Positions 52,910 through 63,663 of a stretch of 64,000 nucleotides of DNA are shown here, one piece after another. Numbering within the stretch: the first letter of the stretch is position 1; every line of letters starts with the position of its first letter. The notes under the pieces were generated by a model that was not told the origin of the DNA, did not search any database, and saw only the letters and a program-made list of their open reading frames with translations. Source of the DNA: Bacillus cereus group sp. RP43 (lineage in GTDB: Bacteria; Bacillota; Bacilli; Bacillales; Bacillaceae_G); assembly GCF_040459645.1 (NCBI RefSeq), contig NZ_JARVHQ010000001.1, positions 3,844,001 to 3,908,000 on the forward strand, read 5' to 3'. Made by a program: the position numbers and the translations under genes.

Positions 52910-54229
52910 ATGAAACGGATTAACATTAGCATGAGTCCTCCCCGTGTTCTTACTTTGTCTTTTATTATGCTATCAATTATCGGTACATGCCTATTGAAAT
53001 TGCCAATTGCTACAACAACATCTATTTCATGGCTCGATGCCTTATTTACAACGGTTTCTGCTTGTACGGTTACAGGGCTTGGTGTTGTGGATACTGGTAA
53101 AGTATTTACCTTATTTGGCCAATGTGTCATTTTAACACTTATACAAGTTGGCGGGCTTGGCATTATGAGCTTTGCTGTTTTAATCGCAATTATGCTCGGT
53201 AGAAAAATCGGCCTTCAAAACCGGATTTTATTACAACAAGCATTAAACCAAACAAATGTCGGCGGAATCATTCGTCTTGCAAAAGCATTATTTTTATTTT
53301 CTTTTACTGTAGAATGTATCGCTACTTTATTTCTCTCCTTTGAATGGGTACCAAAATACGGGATTGCCAAAGGGATATATTACAGCTTTTTTCATTCTAT
53401 CTCAGCCTTTAACAATGCTGGGTTTTCTGTGTGGAGCGATAACTTAATGTCGCACTCCCATAGCATTCTCGTCAATCTCGTTATTTCTTCCCTCATTATT
53501 TTAGGTGGGATTGGTTTTACAGTTATCGTAGATATAAAAAGAAAGAAAAACTTTAAAAACCTTACTTTGCACTCAAAGCTTATGCTCTCTTCTACTCTTA
53601 TCGTCAATATTATTGCTACAGTTTTCATTTTCATATTCGAGTTTCATAATTCAATTTCCATGAGAGGTTTTACACCATTTGAAGAAGGTATGGCTGCTTA
53701 TTTTCAAGCGGTTTCAACACGTACTGCCGGGTTTAATACTGTTGATATCTCTGCATTATCAAAACCTTCACTTTTATTAATGATGCTTCTTATGTTTATT
53801 GGTGCTGGCAGTGCTTCAACTGGTGGCGGGATTAAGTTAACAACTTTTTTAATTATGTTTTTAGGCGTATTTAAATTTTTGCAAGAACAAGATGATATAG
53901 TAGTGTTTAAAAAATCCATTAAAGATACGCTCATTGTCAAATCATTAACGATTACTATTATTTCAATTTCTTTTATTTTTCTTTCCATTTTAATTTTAAG
54001 CATCACTGAGAAAGTTCCTTTATTAATGAGTGCTTTTGAAGTATTTTCAGCATTTGGAACTGTCGGCCTTAGCATGAATTTGACGCCACACTTAACAATC
54101 ATCGGCAAAACAATTATTATCTTTATGATGTTTTTTGGAAAGATGGGGCCTTTAACATTAGCCTTTTCATTTGCACGTAAAAAACAAAGAAAAATAAAAT
54201 ATCCAAACGAAGATATTTTAACAGGTTGA
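52910..54229 (+). CDS. Second Ktr-type potassium channel subunit (KtrB family)
   Basis: A 439-residue SKT-family channel with filter segments VSACTVTGLGV, SISAFNNAGFSV, AVSTRTAGFNTV and FSAFGTVGLSM, and the long M2 helices flanking them. It shares the PNEDILTG-type C-terminal end with the homologue at 45497, so the two are paralogues. No KtrA/KtrC RCK gene is adjacent. Its stop codon lies in the -35 of the next promoter. Confidence 0.92.
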   Translation: MKRINISMSPPRVLTLSFIMLSIIGTCLLKLPIATTTSISWLDALFTTVSACTVTGLGVVDTGKVFTLFGQCVILTLIQVGGLGIMSFAVLIAIMLGRKIGLQNRILLQQALNQTNVGGIIRLAKALFLFSFTVECIATLFLSFEWVPKYGIAKGIYYSFFHSISAFNNAGFSVWSDNLMSHSHSILVNLVISSLIILGGIGFTVIVDIKRKKNFKNLTLHSKLMLSSTLIVNIIATVFIFIFEFHNSISMRGFTPFEEGMAAYFQAVSTRTAGFNTVDISALSKPSLLLMMLLMFIGAGSASTGGGIKLTTFLIMFLGVFKFLQEQDDIVVFKKSIKDTLIVKSLTITIISISFIFLSILILSITEKVPLLMSAFEVFSAFGTVGLSMNLTPHLTIIGKTIIIFMMFFGKMGPLTLAFSFARKKQRKIKYPNEDILTG

Positions 54230-54254
54230 CAACCGTATAAATTATCCATATAAT
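54226..54254 (+). promoter_or_regulatory. Consensus sigma-A promoter of the TerC-family gene
   Basis: TTGACA and TATAAT are 17 bases apart, a perfect match. The -35 overlaps the stop codon of the Ktr gene. Confidence 0.9.
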
Positions 54255-54271
54255 GAGAATACAATAGCATA

Positions 54272-54416
54272 TCTCCAAAGGGGAGTAGCGTCCAAGAACT
54301 ATTTCTTGGAAACAAAGTCGTCATTACGTAGAACTTAGTTCTTCCGGCTTTGTTGGCATTTTCATTACATATGTCTAGCAAGACCTTTGCCTATCAACGG
54401 CAGAGGTCTTTTTTGT
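54272..54416 (+). promoter_or_regulatory. yybP-ykoY (manganese) riboswitch with terminator
   Basis: The leader has the two conserved blocks of this class: CAAAGGGGAGTAGCGTC at the 5' end and GCAAGACCTTTGCC at the 3' end, which close the basal stem. A terminator follows, AGACCTTTGCC with GGCAGAGGTCT and a T run (54381-54416). Mn2+ binding to the aptamer should stop terminator formation. The gene downstream is a TerC-family transporter, the usual partner. Confidence 0.92.
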
Positions 54417-54519
54417 TTTCAAATTCCTTCCACCGTTGATACGCAGGAGTATGGGGAAACTAAACATTGGGGAACTTCTTCACTTGTTTAGTCTTTATAG
54501 AAATGAGAGGAGAATGTAC

Positions 54520-55314
54520 ATGGATGTATCATTATTATTGGAGTATGGTTGGGTATTACTCATCCTAATTGCACTAGAGGGGATTTTAGCGGCTGATAAC
54601 GCTCTCGTTCTCGCAATCATGGTAAAACATTTACCAGAAGAAAAACGAAAGAAAGCACTATTTTATGGATTAGCAGGAGCGTTCGTTTTCCGCTTCGGAT
54701 CACTATTCATGATTTCTTTCCTAGTCGATGTATGGCAAGTGCAAGCAATTGGTGCGATTTATCTTATGTTTATCGCGGGGAATCACTTATTTAAAACGTA
54801 TGTTAAAAAGAATACACATGAAGAAACAGAAGAAAAAGAAGCAAAGAAAAAACAAGAGAACTTTTGGTGGACTGTATTTAAAGTCGAAGTTGCTGATATC
54901 GCCTTCGCTGTTGATTCAATTTTAGCTGCTGTTGCATTAGCAGTGACTTTACCGAAAACAGGATTAGGTACGATTGGTAGTCTTGATACAGGTCAATTTA
55001 TCGTTATCTTTACAGGTGGACTTATCGGATTAGTTATAATGCGATTTGCAGCAACTGCTTTCGTACAAATATTAAAACGTAAACCAGGACTTGAAACTGC
55101 AGCATTTTTAATTGTAGGTTGGGTTGGTGTGAAATTAACAGTTTATACGCTAGCACACCCTGCTTTAAATGTCCTTCCGCATTCATTCCCAGAATCTACT
55201 CCGTGGAAGCTTACATTCTGGATTGTATTAGTCGGAATCGCAATTGGCGGTTGGTTCTTCTCGAAAGAAGTAGAAGTAAAAGTAGAAAAGAATTTAGACG
55301 AAAAAGCGCTGTAA
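54520..55314 (+). CDS. TerC-family integral membrane protein (YkoY-like, probable Mn2+ exporter)
   Basis: The 264-residue protein has about seven helices and the TerC motifs ALEGILAADNALVLAIMV in the first helix and VEVADIAFAVDSILAAVA in the middle, both with the acidic residues that line the metal path. ATG 54520 follows GAGAGGAG; a frame from 54436 adds a hydrophilic stretch without RBS. Riboswitch control and family precedent (MeeF/MeeY, Alx) suggest manganese export, probably during loading of secreted metalloproteins. Confidence 0.92.
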   Translation: MDVSLLLEYGWVLLILIALEGILAADNALVLAIMVKHLPEEKRKKALFYGLAGAFVFRFGSLFMISFLVDVWQVQAIGAIYLMFIAGNHLFKTYVKKNTHEETEEKEAKKKQENFWWTVFKVEVADIAFAVDSILAAVALAVTLPKTGLGTIGSLDTGQFIVIFTGGLIGLVIMRFAATAFVQILKRKPGLETAAFLIVGWVGVKLTVYTLAHPALNVLPHSFPESTPWKLTFWIVLVGIAIGGWFFSKEVEVKVEKNLDEKAL

Positions 55315-55328
55315 TTACAGCGCTTTTT
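55301..55328 (+). terminator. Terminator of the TerC-family gene
   Basis: AAAAAGCGCTGTAA is a perfect complement of the following TTACAGCGCTTTTT. The stop codon lies in the loop. Confidence 0.85.
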
Positions 55329-55421
55329 CTTTTCCACTCGTTTCAATCCCCTCTCTATTTTTAGAAAAAATTCCATTATACTACCTTTTGTAAACGCTTT
55401 CCTTCAAGATGTATGTCCTTT

Positions 55422-55439
55422 TTGTGAAATATTGCACAA
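55422..55439 (+). promoter_or_regulatory. Rex operator upstream of the formate/nitrite transporter
   Basis: TTGTGAAATATTGCACAA differs at one position from the Rex consensus TTGTGAAATATTTCACAA. Rex represses fermentation and anaerobic genes at low NADH; the B. subtilis homologue ywcJ is a Rex target. Confidence 0.8.
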
Positions 55440-55523
55440 ACTTATTGAAACTATGAACAAATCCATGTACTTTATTCATATAAGGAGTATTTATAGACGA
55501 TGTACTAAAGGAGCGTATTACTC

Positions 55524-56375
55524 ATGCTAGAACAAGGATTAGATTACGTTGTAAAACTGGCTAAGAGCAAAAAGCAAATGCTAGATACAAATCCAATGCA
55601 ATATTTCATTCGTGCTGCACTTGCTGGCATTTATATCGGTTTTATTATTGTACTATGTTTTAAATTAGGTAACTTTTTTCATATTGTTGATTCACCAGCA
55701 ACATATTTAGCTTCCTCCATGTTTTTCGGGATTGCTCTGGTACTTATTATATATGGTGGCGCTGAATTATTTACTGGCAATACAATGTACTTCACAGTGG
55801 CAACTTTAAGAAAAGAAACAACTATTTCTGATACACTTCGCAACTGGGTTGCTTGTTATGCAGGTAACTTAGCTGGCGCTTTATTCTTTGCCTTACTATT
55901 TTACGCAACTGGAATTTTCGAAGCAATTGATCACGGTCATTTAATGAATAAAGTTGTTGAAGGAAAGATGAATACACCTACAATGCAATTATTCTTTAAA
56001 GCGATTTTATGTAACTGGCTCGTATGTCTTGCCTGCTTCTTACCTTCTCAAGTAAAAGGTGATACAGCAAAAATATTGATGATGATGATGCTCGTTTTCA
56101 CATTCTTCTTATCTGGCTATGAGCATAGCATTGCAAACTTATCATTGTTTGCCTTATCTTTAGTTTCACCACATCCTGATACAATTTCTTTTGCCGGCGC
56201 TATTCATAACTTAATTCCAGTTACAATTGGTAACATTATTGGCGGATCCGTATTTGTCGGTATGGTATATCAGTACTTAACAAAGAAAGCACCTGATGTT
56301 AAACAAGAGGAAACTGAATTAGTTGCAGCTCAAACTGAGGAAATCATTCCTTTACAAGCTCATATGAAGCATTAA
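55524..56375 (+). CDS. Formate/nitrite transporter family protein
   Basis: A 283-residue FNT channel with six helices. The pore landmarks are YGGAELFTGNTMYF (first constriction loop) and NWLVCLACF, with the second loop GYEHSIANLSL holding the central His. The C-terminal 30 residues are soluble and acidic. The Rex box 85 bp upstream suggests expression in low oxygen; substrate could be formate or nitrite. Monocistronic, with its own terminator. Confidence 0.92.
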   Translation: MLEQGLDYVVKLAKSKKQMLDTNPMQYFIRAALAGIYIGFIIVLCFKLGNFFHIVDSPATYLASSMFFGIALVLIIYGGAELFTGNTMYFTVATLRKETTISDTLRNWVACYAGNLAGALFFALLFYATGIFEAIDHGHLMNKVVEGKMNTPTMQLFFKAILCNWLVCLACFLPSQVKGDTAKILMMMMLVFTFFLSGYEHSIANLSLFALSLVSPHPDTISFAGAIHNLIPVTIGNIIGGSVFVGMVYQYLTKKAPDVKQEETELVAAQTEEIIPLQAHMKH

Positions 56376-56405
56376 AAACTCCAAAGTTTCACTTTGGAGT
56401 TTTTA
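56374..56405. terminator. Bidirectional terminator
   Basis: AAAAACTCCAAAGT pairs with ACTTTGGAGTTTTT between convergent genes. Confidence 0.88.
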
Positions 56406-56714
56406 GCTCCCTACATATTTCAAGGCAATATGAGGATCAATTTCTCCTTTCTCTTTCCCCTTCTCAATTCTCTGTTTCATCTGATGCATACCGATGACAT
56501 CATTTGTATGAAGGTGAATTTCATTAACATATAGACCTTCTGTACAAAAGGCTTCTACAAAATCTAATCCATTCCTTTTCCTCCATCCCATGTTAAAATC
56601 AAGAGAGAGGATGTTTACCTTATTACTCCGAACAAATTGTAATGCAGATTCTACTGTAGTTGCCAAAACATATCCGTACGGGCAACTTCTTTGATCATCC
56701 ATATATACATTCAT
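56403..56714 (-). CDS. cREC-like (cyclic-phosphate processing receiver) domain protein
   Basis: The 103-residue protein reads like a shortened receiver domain: VYMDDQRSCPYGYVLATTVESAL, LSLDFNMG at the phospho-acceptor strand, NGLDFVEAF and EIHLHTNDVIGMHQMK, the last being the LHxxN pattern I associate with cREC domains. This is a family recall, not a proven assignment. The gene lies 14 bp after a prepilin peptidase gene and is probably co-transcribed with it. Function unknown. Confidence 0.65.
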   Translation of the reverse strand: MNVYMDDQRSCPYGYVLATTVESALQFVRSNKVNILSLDFNMGWRKRNGLDFVEAFCTEGLYVNEIHLHTNDVIGMHQMKQRIEKGKEKGEIDPHIALKYVGS

Positions 56715-56728
56715 TTTCTATCTCCTCT

Positions 56729-57451
56729 CTATTTTGCATATGTGACCAACACATAACATATTGCTCCAAGGCTAATAAAAGGTCCAAACGGAATTGTGGT
56801 TCTTATTTTTATACGTTTTAACGCTATACCTATTCCGAAAAAACAAAGACTAAAGCAAGATGCTAAAAATAAAGTTATAAAAACCCCTTTCACTCCCACT
56901 ATAAATCCAAGTAACGAAAGTAATTTTACATCACCTCCGCCAAGACCATCCGGATAAATCCTTTGCATGCAATATAACAAAATGAATATAGTTCCACTAC
57001 CAGCTAAACTATCTATCCAAGTAACTAACGGTACAAAAATACATTCTAAAATAAGCAAAAGTGCAAACCAAATTAAAATACGATTAGGTATTAGCATATA
57101 TACTAAATCTGTAACTGAAATAATAATAAGTAAAGAAAAGAGCGATAAAATAATGATGAGCTCTCGTTCTATTCCAATTACATATACAGTAAGAAAAAAT
57201 AAACTCCCTGTAACAAATTCAAACACTATGTACAAACTTGAGATTTTTCTCTTGCAATTCGTACAACGCCCTTTTTGCATACAAAATGAAATGATTGGAA
57301 TCAGTTCTTTCGGCTTTAACGTATACTTGCAGTAATGACAGTACGAACGCGGTGTAATAATAGATTCCCCTACTGGAACTCTCATCGCAATCACCATAAA
57401 AAAAGAACCAAACACCATACCCACTAACAATGCATATAAATAAGTGAACAT
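56729..57451 (-). CDS. comC: Type IV prepilin peptidase (A24), ComC-like
   Basis: The 240-residue protein has an N-terminal zinc-binding loop with two CxxC pairs (YCHYCKY and RCTNCKR, residues about 41-72) and the two catalytic Asp motifs SVTDLVYMLIPN and GGGDVKLLS. It has about seven membrane helices. ATG 57451 follows AGGAGAGGAAGGG. It processes and methylates type IV pilin-like proteins needed for DNA uptake. The other com genes are not in this window. Confidence 0.9.
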   Translation of the reverse strand: MFTYLYALLVGMVFGSFFMVIAMRVPVGESIITPRSYCHYCKYTLKPKELIPIISFCMQKGRCTNCKRKISSLYIVFEFVTGSLFFLTVYVIGIERELIIILSLFSLLIIISVTDLVYMLIPNRILIWFALLLILECIFVPLVTWIDSLAGSGTIFILLYCMQRIYPDGLGGGDVKLLSLLGFIVGVKGVFITLFLASCFSLCFFGIGIALKRIKIRTTIPFGPFISLGAICYVLVTYAK

Positions 57452-57525
57452 CCCTTCCTCTCCTTTCCAAAAGAACATAACAAAAAAAGGAGAGAACTTC
57501 TACTTCATATTATCTTTATTCTATT

Positions 57526-57556
57526 AAAAAAGCAGGCCGTTTTCCGGCCTGCTTTC
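57526..57556 (-). terminator. Terminator of lutABC
   Basis: AAAAGCAGGCCG pairs with CGGCCTGCTTT, followed on the minus strand by a T run. Confidence 0.85.
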
Positions 57557-57563
57557 CCCTATT

Positions 57564-59695
<2,132 letters not shown>

Positions 59696-59711
59696 AGCTT
59701 ATGTTCCCCCT

Positions 59712-60431
59712 TCATGAGCGACTATTCAAGACCTCAGCAATATGCATTACTTTTACTTCTTTTCCTAAACGCTCAATACGTCCGCCAATGTTTAACAAAC
59801 ACCCACAATCTGCACCGATTAAATAATCAGCACCTGTTTCCATTACACTATCTACTTTTTCATCTACCATTTGCTCAGAAATTGGAGTCATCTTAACTGA
59901 AAACGTTCCCCCAAACCCACAACAATTTTGCACGTTTGGCAGTTCTCTCACAGTTAATCCTTTTACGTTTGATAATAAAATTCCTGGCGCCTCTTTTACT
60001 CCAAGCAGGCGTGTCATATGACACGATTTATGAATAGTAGCTATCCCTGGTAAACTTGCACCAACATCTGTAACTTTTAAAACATCTACAATAAATTGTG
60101 TAAACTCATATGTTTTATCAGCAACCTTTTGTGCACGTTTAGACCACTTTGGATCATCTTTAAAAACATGCGGATACTCATGAAACATTGTCGCACAAGA
60201 GCCAGATGGCGTAACGATATATTCTGCATCTTCGAAAGTTTCAATCATATGTTTCATCGCTTCTTTTGCTGCTTCTACATGGCCGCTATTATAAGCAGGC
60301 TGACCACAACAAACTTGTGCTTCTGGAAATTCAATTTCACAACCTAAACGCTCCAATACTTCAACTGTTGCTTTACCGACGTTTGTTTCAAACATATCGA
60401 CTAAACAAGTAACAAATAAAGTAACTTTCAT
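59712..60431 (-). CDS. lutA: Lactate utilization protein LutA (CCG domain)
   Basis: A 239-residue protein with two cysteine-rich CCG domains: [13 protein letters not shown] near residue 40 and [15 protein letters not shown] near 165, with [14 protein letters not shown] and [11 protein letters not shown] providing further Cys. It resembles the GlcF/heterodisulfide reductase subunit. First gene of lutABC; a LutR operator and a cre-like site lie upstream. Confidence 0.96.
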   Translation of the reverse strand: MKVTLFVTCLVDMFETNVGKATVEVLERLGCEIEFPEAQVCCGQPAYNSGHVEAAKEAMKHMIETFEDAEYIVTPSGSCATMFHEYPHVFKDDPKWSKRAQKVADKTYEFTQFIVDVLKVTDVGASLPGIATIHKSCHMTRLLGVKEAPGILLSNVKGLTVRELPNVQNCCGFGGTFSVKMTPISEQMVDEKVDSVMETGADYLIGADCGCLLNIGGRIERLGKEVKVMHIAEVLNSRS

Positions 60432-60474
60432 AACTATAATTCCCCCTCATTACAACTTCGCCAACAATCATATG

Positions 60475-60487
60475 GTCATCAGATGAC
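60475..60487 (-). promoter_or_regulatory. LutR operator upstream of lutA
   Basis: GTCATCAGATGAC contains TCATC-N-GATGA, the inverted repeat I recall for B. subtilis LutR. It lies 44 bp before lutA. Confidence 0.75.
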
Positions 60488-60538
60488 TAAGACTAGAAGA
60501 AGTAGGCTCAACCATGGCCTATCCTCTCCCTCTCCTAA

Positions 60539-60552
60539 GGAAAACGCTTACT
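60539..60552. promoter_or_regulatory. cre-like (CcpA) site upstream of lutA
   Basis: GGAAAACGCTTACT matches the cre consensus TGWAANCGNTNWCA except at the two ends. Catabolite repression of lactate use would fit. Confidence 0.55.
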
Positions 60553-60599
60553 TAATCTCTCACTATTTTATCAGAAAATTAGATTTTTAAAAGATTAAA

Positions 60600-61319
60600 T
60601 TACGAATTTATATCGCTTTTACCTGTGACAATATGTTCTACATTTGTTAAATGATCTAGCATCGCTTGCTGCGCTAATTCCACATCTTGCTTTAACACCG
60701 CATCATATATAGATTGATGCTCTTCTAAAAGTCGTTCTGATGTTGTTTGTTCACCATATAAAATAATGCGTCTTGATTCACCAATCGTTTCAGCAATCAT
60801 CTCTGAAACATGATTCATGAGCTCAAGTAAGATGTTATTATGCGAAGATTGTGCAATTCCCATATGGAACTGAAAGTCTGCTTTTTCACCAGCCTTTTCA
60901 TCTCCAATGCTTTTTGCCATTTCATCTAACCAATGTTTCATATTTTGCAAATTATCATCCGTACGTTTTGCCGCAGCTGCTCGAACTGCCCCCACTTCAA
61001 GCACCTTCCGTACTTCTAATAAATTCAAAATATCCTCTTTCTTCATTAATAACTTGTTATTTAATGATTTCGTTAATGAAGAAGAATCGAAATTCTTTAC
61101 ATATGTACCTTCTCCCTGTTTCATTTCAATTAAGCCCATTGCTCTGAGCGCACTTAACGCTTCACGAACTGCAGATCTGCCAACTTGAAACTGCTCTGCT
61201 AATTGATGAACAGGAAGTAGCTTGTCACCAGGTTTTAACGTACCATTTTTAATCATTGTTAAAATAGCTTCAGATACTTCTTCGTAAATTTTTTTCGGTT
61301 TAATAGATTTGTACTCCAG
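60600..61319 (-). CDS. lutR: FadR-type GntR repressor LutR, CTG start
   Basis: The protein has a GntR winged HTH (LKPGDKLLPVHQLAEQFQV, RSAVREALSAL, EMKQGEGTYV) and an all-helical FCD ligand domain with DFQFHMGIAQSSHN and the final HLTNVEHIV, which carry the metal-binding His. The first ATG is at 61256, inside the first HTH helix; CTG 61319 follows GAGGTGATTTAA and restores the IKPKKIYEEVSEAILTMIKNG helix, so 239 residues are likely. An in-frame TAA stops any longer reading. It represses lutABC; lactate releases it. Confidence 0.87.
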   Translation of the reverse strand: MEYKSIKPKKIYEEVSEAILTMIKNGTLKPGDKLLPVHQLAEQFQVGRSAVREALSALRAMGLIEMKQGEGTYVKNFDSSSLTKSLNNKLLMKKEDILNLLEVRKVLEVGAVRAAAAKRTDDNLQNMKHWLDEMAKSIGDEKAGEKADFQFHMGIAQSSHNNILLELMNHVSEMIAETIGESRRIILYGEQTTSERLLEEHQSIYDAVLKQDVELAQQAMLDHLTNVEHIVTGKSDINS

Positions 61320-61506
61320 TTAAATCACCTCAGTATCTTCCAAACAACAATTGTAACGTTTTATAAGAACTTAGCATCCATAACTATTTTAGAACGAATT
61401 AGTAAGAAGTACAAATGTTTTGTTCATAAAATAGTCAAATTTTTGATATTTATTGGATATTAATTAATACATTTACGCGTAACTATTTACCTTCAATATA
61501 AAGTGC

Positions 61507-61571
61507 AACTTTAATCAGTGGGGCTTTTGTCCATCCCCCGCTGATTATTAGCCCACAAATAGCGGGATAAA
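61507..61571 (+). repeat. Dispersed intergenic repeat, copy C
   Basis: AACTTTAATCAGTGGGGC, loop, then CCCCGCTGATTATTAGCCC, followed directly by ACAAATAGCGGGATAAA. The middle hairpin found in copy B is absent. The 61320-61587 gap holds nothing else. Confidence 0.7.
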
Positions 61572-61587
61572 GAGCATATTCCAAAAG

Positions 61588-62988
61588 TTAGAATATGCTC
61601 TCCTCATCTTGTGCTTTTAATTTAATAATAACTGTCGTTCCCTTACCTTTTTCACTTTCTATTCTCCACTCACCATCATGTATATGAACAATTTGCCTTA
61701 CAATTGCAAGGCCTAAACCTGTTCCACCGTGTTGACGACTTCTCGCTTTATCTACTCGGTAAAAGCGTTCCCCAAGATTTTCTAAATGCTCTCTATCAAT
61801 ACCTATTCCTGTATCTTTTATGCTCAATTCACAGTAATCATCGATTTGCTTTAATGTTATTATGATATCCCCGTTTTGATTTGTATAACGTATCGCATTA
61901 TCTAACACATTATGAAGTACTTGTTGCATACGATCCTCATCAATCATTACGATAATTTCAGGATTTAAATCCGTTGAAATACGAAGTTTTTTTTCTATAA
62001 ACTGTAACTCGTACGTATCTAGTACATCTTCAATAAGCTGTGAAAAAACGATAGGTTGTTTCTTTAGAGGAAAGTGTTCACCTTCTAGCTGCGCTAAATC
62101 TAATAAATCATGAACGAGGCGCTGCATGCGACCTGCTTCTTTATGGATGAGTTGCGTTACTTTTTCCTGCTGCGGCCCCTTCGCTACACCGTCTAAAATA
62201 GCTTCACTATATCCTTTAATATAACTAAGCGGTGTTCTAAGTTCATGTGAAACATTAGCTAAAAATTCCTTACGCTTTACATCTTCTGTTTCTAAAGAAT
62301 TTGCCATTTTATTAAAAGCTTTTCCCAATCGTCCAATTTCATCTTCTGAAGAAATTGTAATCCGCTCTGAGAAATCTCCAGTGGCCAAATGATTTGCAAC
62401 TCGTTCCATTTGCGAAAGCGGTCTCGTAATAGCAATAATAATTTTTCTACCAATCCATATTGTAATTAAAATCATTGCAAGTGCTAACGGCGCTAAAATA
62501 AGACCCATATCAAATATTAAGTCTTTTATACTTTTTAAAGGAATATAAGAGTATACAATACCAACTAATTTTTTATTATCTAAAACAGGGATGACAACGC
62601 CCATAATATTACGATCAAAATGTTCTTCATACCCTATCTTTGTCACCGTTTTCCCATCTAATAGCGCCTGTCTATCCCCTTCACTTATAAGAGAATGATG
62701 GTGAACATCAAAAGGCAAACATGCGCTTAAATCACGCGGATTGTATACGAAAAGGACATCTGAACTAGATATTTGATCATATGCCCTTACTTTCTCTTCA
62801 AAAGTGGATACTCCTTCACGTTTATCATATTGCGTGGCAAGACGTTTCCCTTCCATTACTAATGAATCTTTTAAATTATCAACGTATAACTTTTCATATG
62901 AGTATAAAGATACAAAATAAAGAAAGGAAACTGTTACACATACTGCACATACTACTGTAAGCCAAAGCTTTTGTACCATCGTAAACAT
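61588..62988 (-). CDS. Sensor histidine kinase (HAMP, PhoR/ResE-like)
   Basis: A 466-residue membrane kinase: two transmembrane helices (about 8-28 and 165-187) bracket an extracytoplasmic CACHE/PAS-like domain; a HAMP domain (RPLSQMERVANHLATGDFS) follows, then H-box NVSHELRTPLSYIKG and N, G1, F and G2 boxes (NAIRYT, KDTGIGID, RFYRVDKAR, GTGLGLA). It follows the response regulator gene by 3 bp. The signal is unknown. Confidence 0.93.
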   Translation of the reverse strand: MFTMVQKLWLTVVCAVCVTVSFLYFVSLYSYEKLYVDNLKDSLVMEGKRLATQYDKREGVSTFEEKVRAYDQISSSDVLFVYNPRDLSACLPFDVHHHSLISEGDRQALLDGKTVTKIGYEEHFDRNIMGVVIPVLDNKKLVGIVYSYIPLKSIKDLIFDMGLILAPLALAMILITIWIGRKIIIAITRPLSQMERVANHLATGDFSERITISSEDEIGRLGKAFNKMANSLETEDVKRKEFLANVSHELRTPLSYIKGYSEAILDGVAKGPQQEKVTQLIHKEAGRMQRLVHDLLDLAQLEGEHFPLKKQPIVFSQLIEDVLDTYELQFIEKKLRISTDLNPEIIVMIDEDRMQQVLHNVLDNAIRYTNQNGDIIITLKQIDDYCELSIKDTGIGIDREHLENLGERFYRVDKARSRQHGGTGLGLAIVRQIVHIHDGEWRIESEKGKGTTVIIKLKAQDEESIF

Positions 62989-62991
62989 ACG

Positions 62992-63663
62992 TTACACCTC
63001 AAATTTATAACCTACACCCCAAACAGTTTGAATGTAGTTTCCACTTTCTCCTAGCTTTAGACGCATCGTTTTCACATGCGTATCTACCGTTCTTGTACTT
63101 CCTGCATAATCATACCCCCACACCTTTTCAAGCAATTGTTCCCGGCTAAATACTTGTCCATTATGTTGGCAAAGAAAATATAGTAAATCGAACTCTTTTA
63201 CCGTAAGAGGAATCGTCTCACCATTCGTCTCGATCCTCCTGCTTTTTTCATTAATAAGAATCGGTCCAAATTGAATCTCTTCTTGCTGTTCTTGCTTTGT
63301 ATATCGTCTTAAAACAGCTTCCATGCGAGCAATTAGTTCCCCAGGACTAAATGGCTTTACAATATAATCATCTGCTCCCATACGTAAGCCGTTCACCCTA
63401 TTCCACTCTTCACCTTTTGCTGTTAAAAATATAATAGGTACATCCGACGTTTTTCGAATCTCTTTACAAACTGAAAGCCCATCCATCTCAGGCATCATAA
63501 TATCTAGTACAACGAAATCATAATGATCCGTCTCTAATTTTCGAAGTGCCTCTTTTCCATTTTCAGCTTCTCCCCACTCGTATCCGAAGTTATCTAAGTA
63601 CATTCCAACAAGTTGCCTCATATCACTTTCGTCATCTACGACTAGCACGTTATATTTACTCAT
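62992..63663 (-). CDS. OmpR/PhoB-family response regulator
   Basis: The 223-residue protein has a receiver domain with DDESD, phospho-Asp in VVLDIMMPEMDGL (near residue 54) and Lys in IVKPFSPGE, and a C-terminal OmpR winged HTH (LTVKEFDLLYFL, DYAGSTRTVDTHVKTMRLKLG). It partners the kinase 3 bp downstream and overlaps the beta-propeller gene upstream by four bases. Confidence 0.95.
   Translation of the reverse strand: MSKYNVLVVDDESDMRQLVGMYLDNFGYEWGEAENGKEALRKLETDHYDFVVLDIMMPEMDGLSVCKEIRKTSDVPIIFLTAKGEEWNRVNGLRMGADDYIVKPFSPGELIARMEAVLRRYTKQEQQEEIQFGPILINEKSRRIETNGETIPLTVKEFDLLYFLCQHNGQVFSREQLLEKVWGYDYAGSTRTVDTHVKTMRLKLGESGNYIQTVWGVGYKFEV

Noticed and set aside
52910..54229. Annotation as TrkH instead of Ktr
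   Set aside because: The filter and M2 segments, the 439-residue length and the similarity to the 449-residue paralogue fit KtrB/KtrD, not the longer TrkH.
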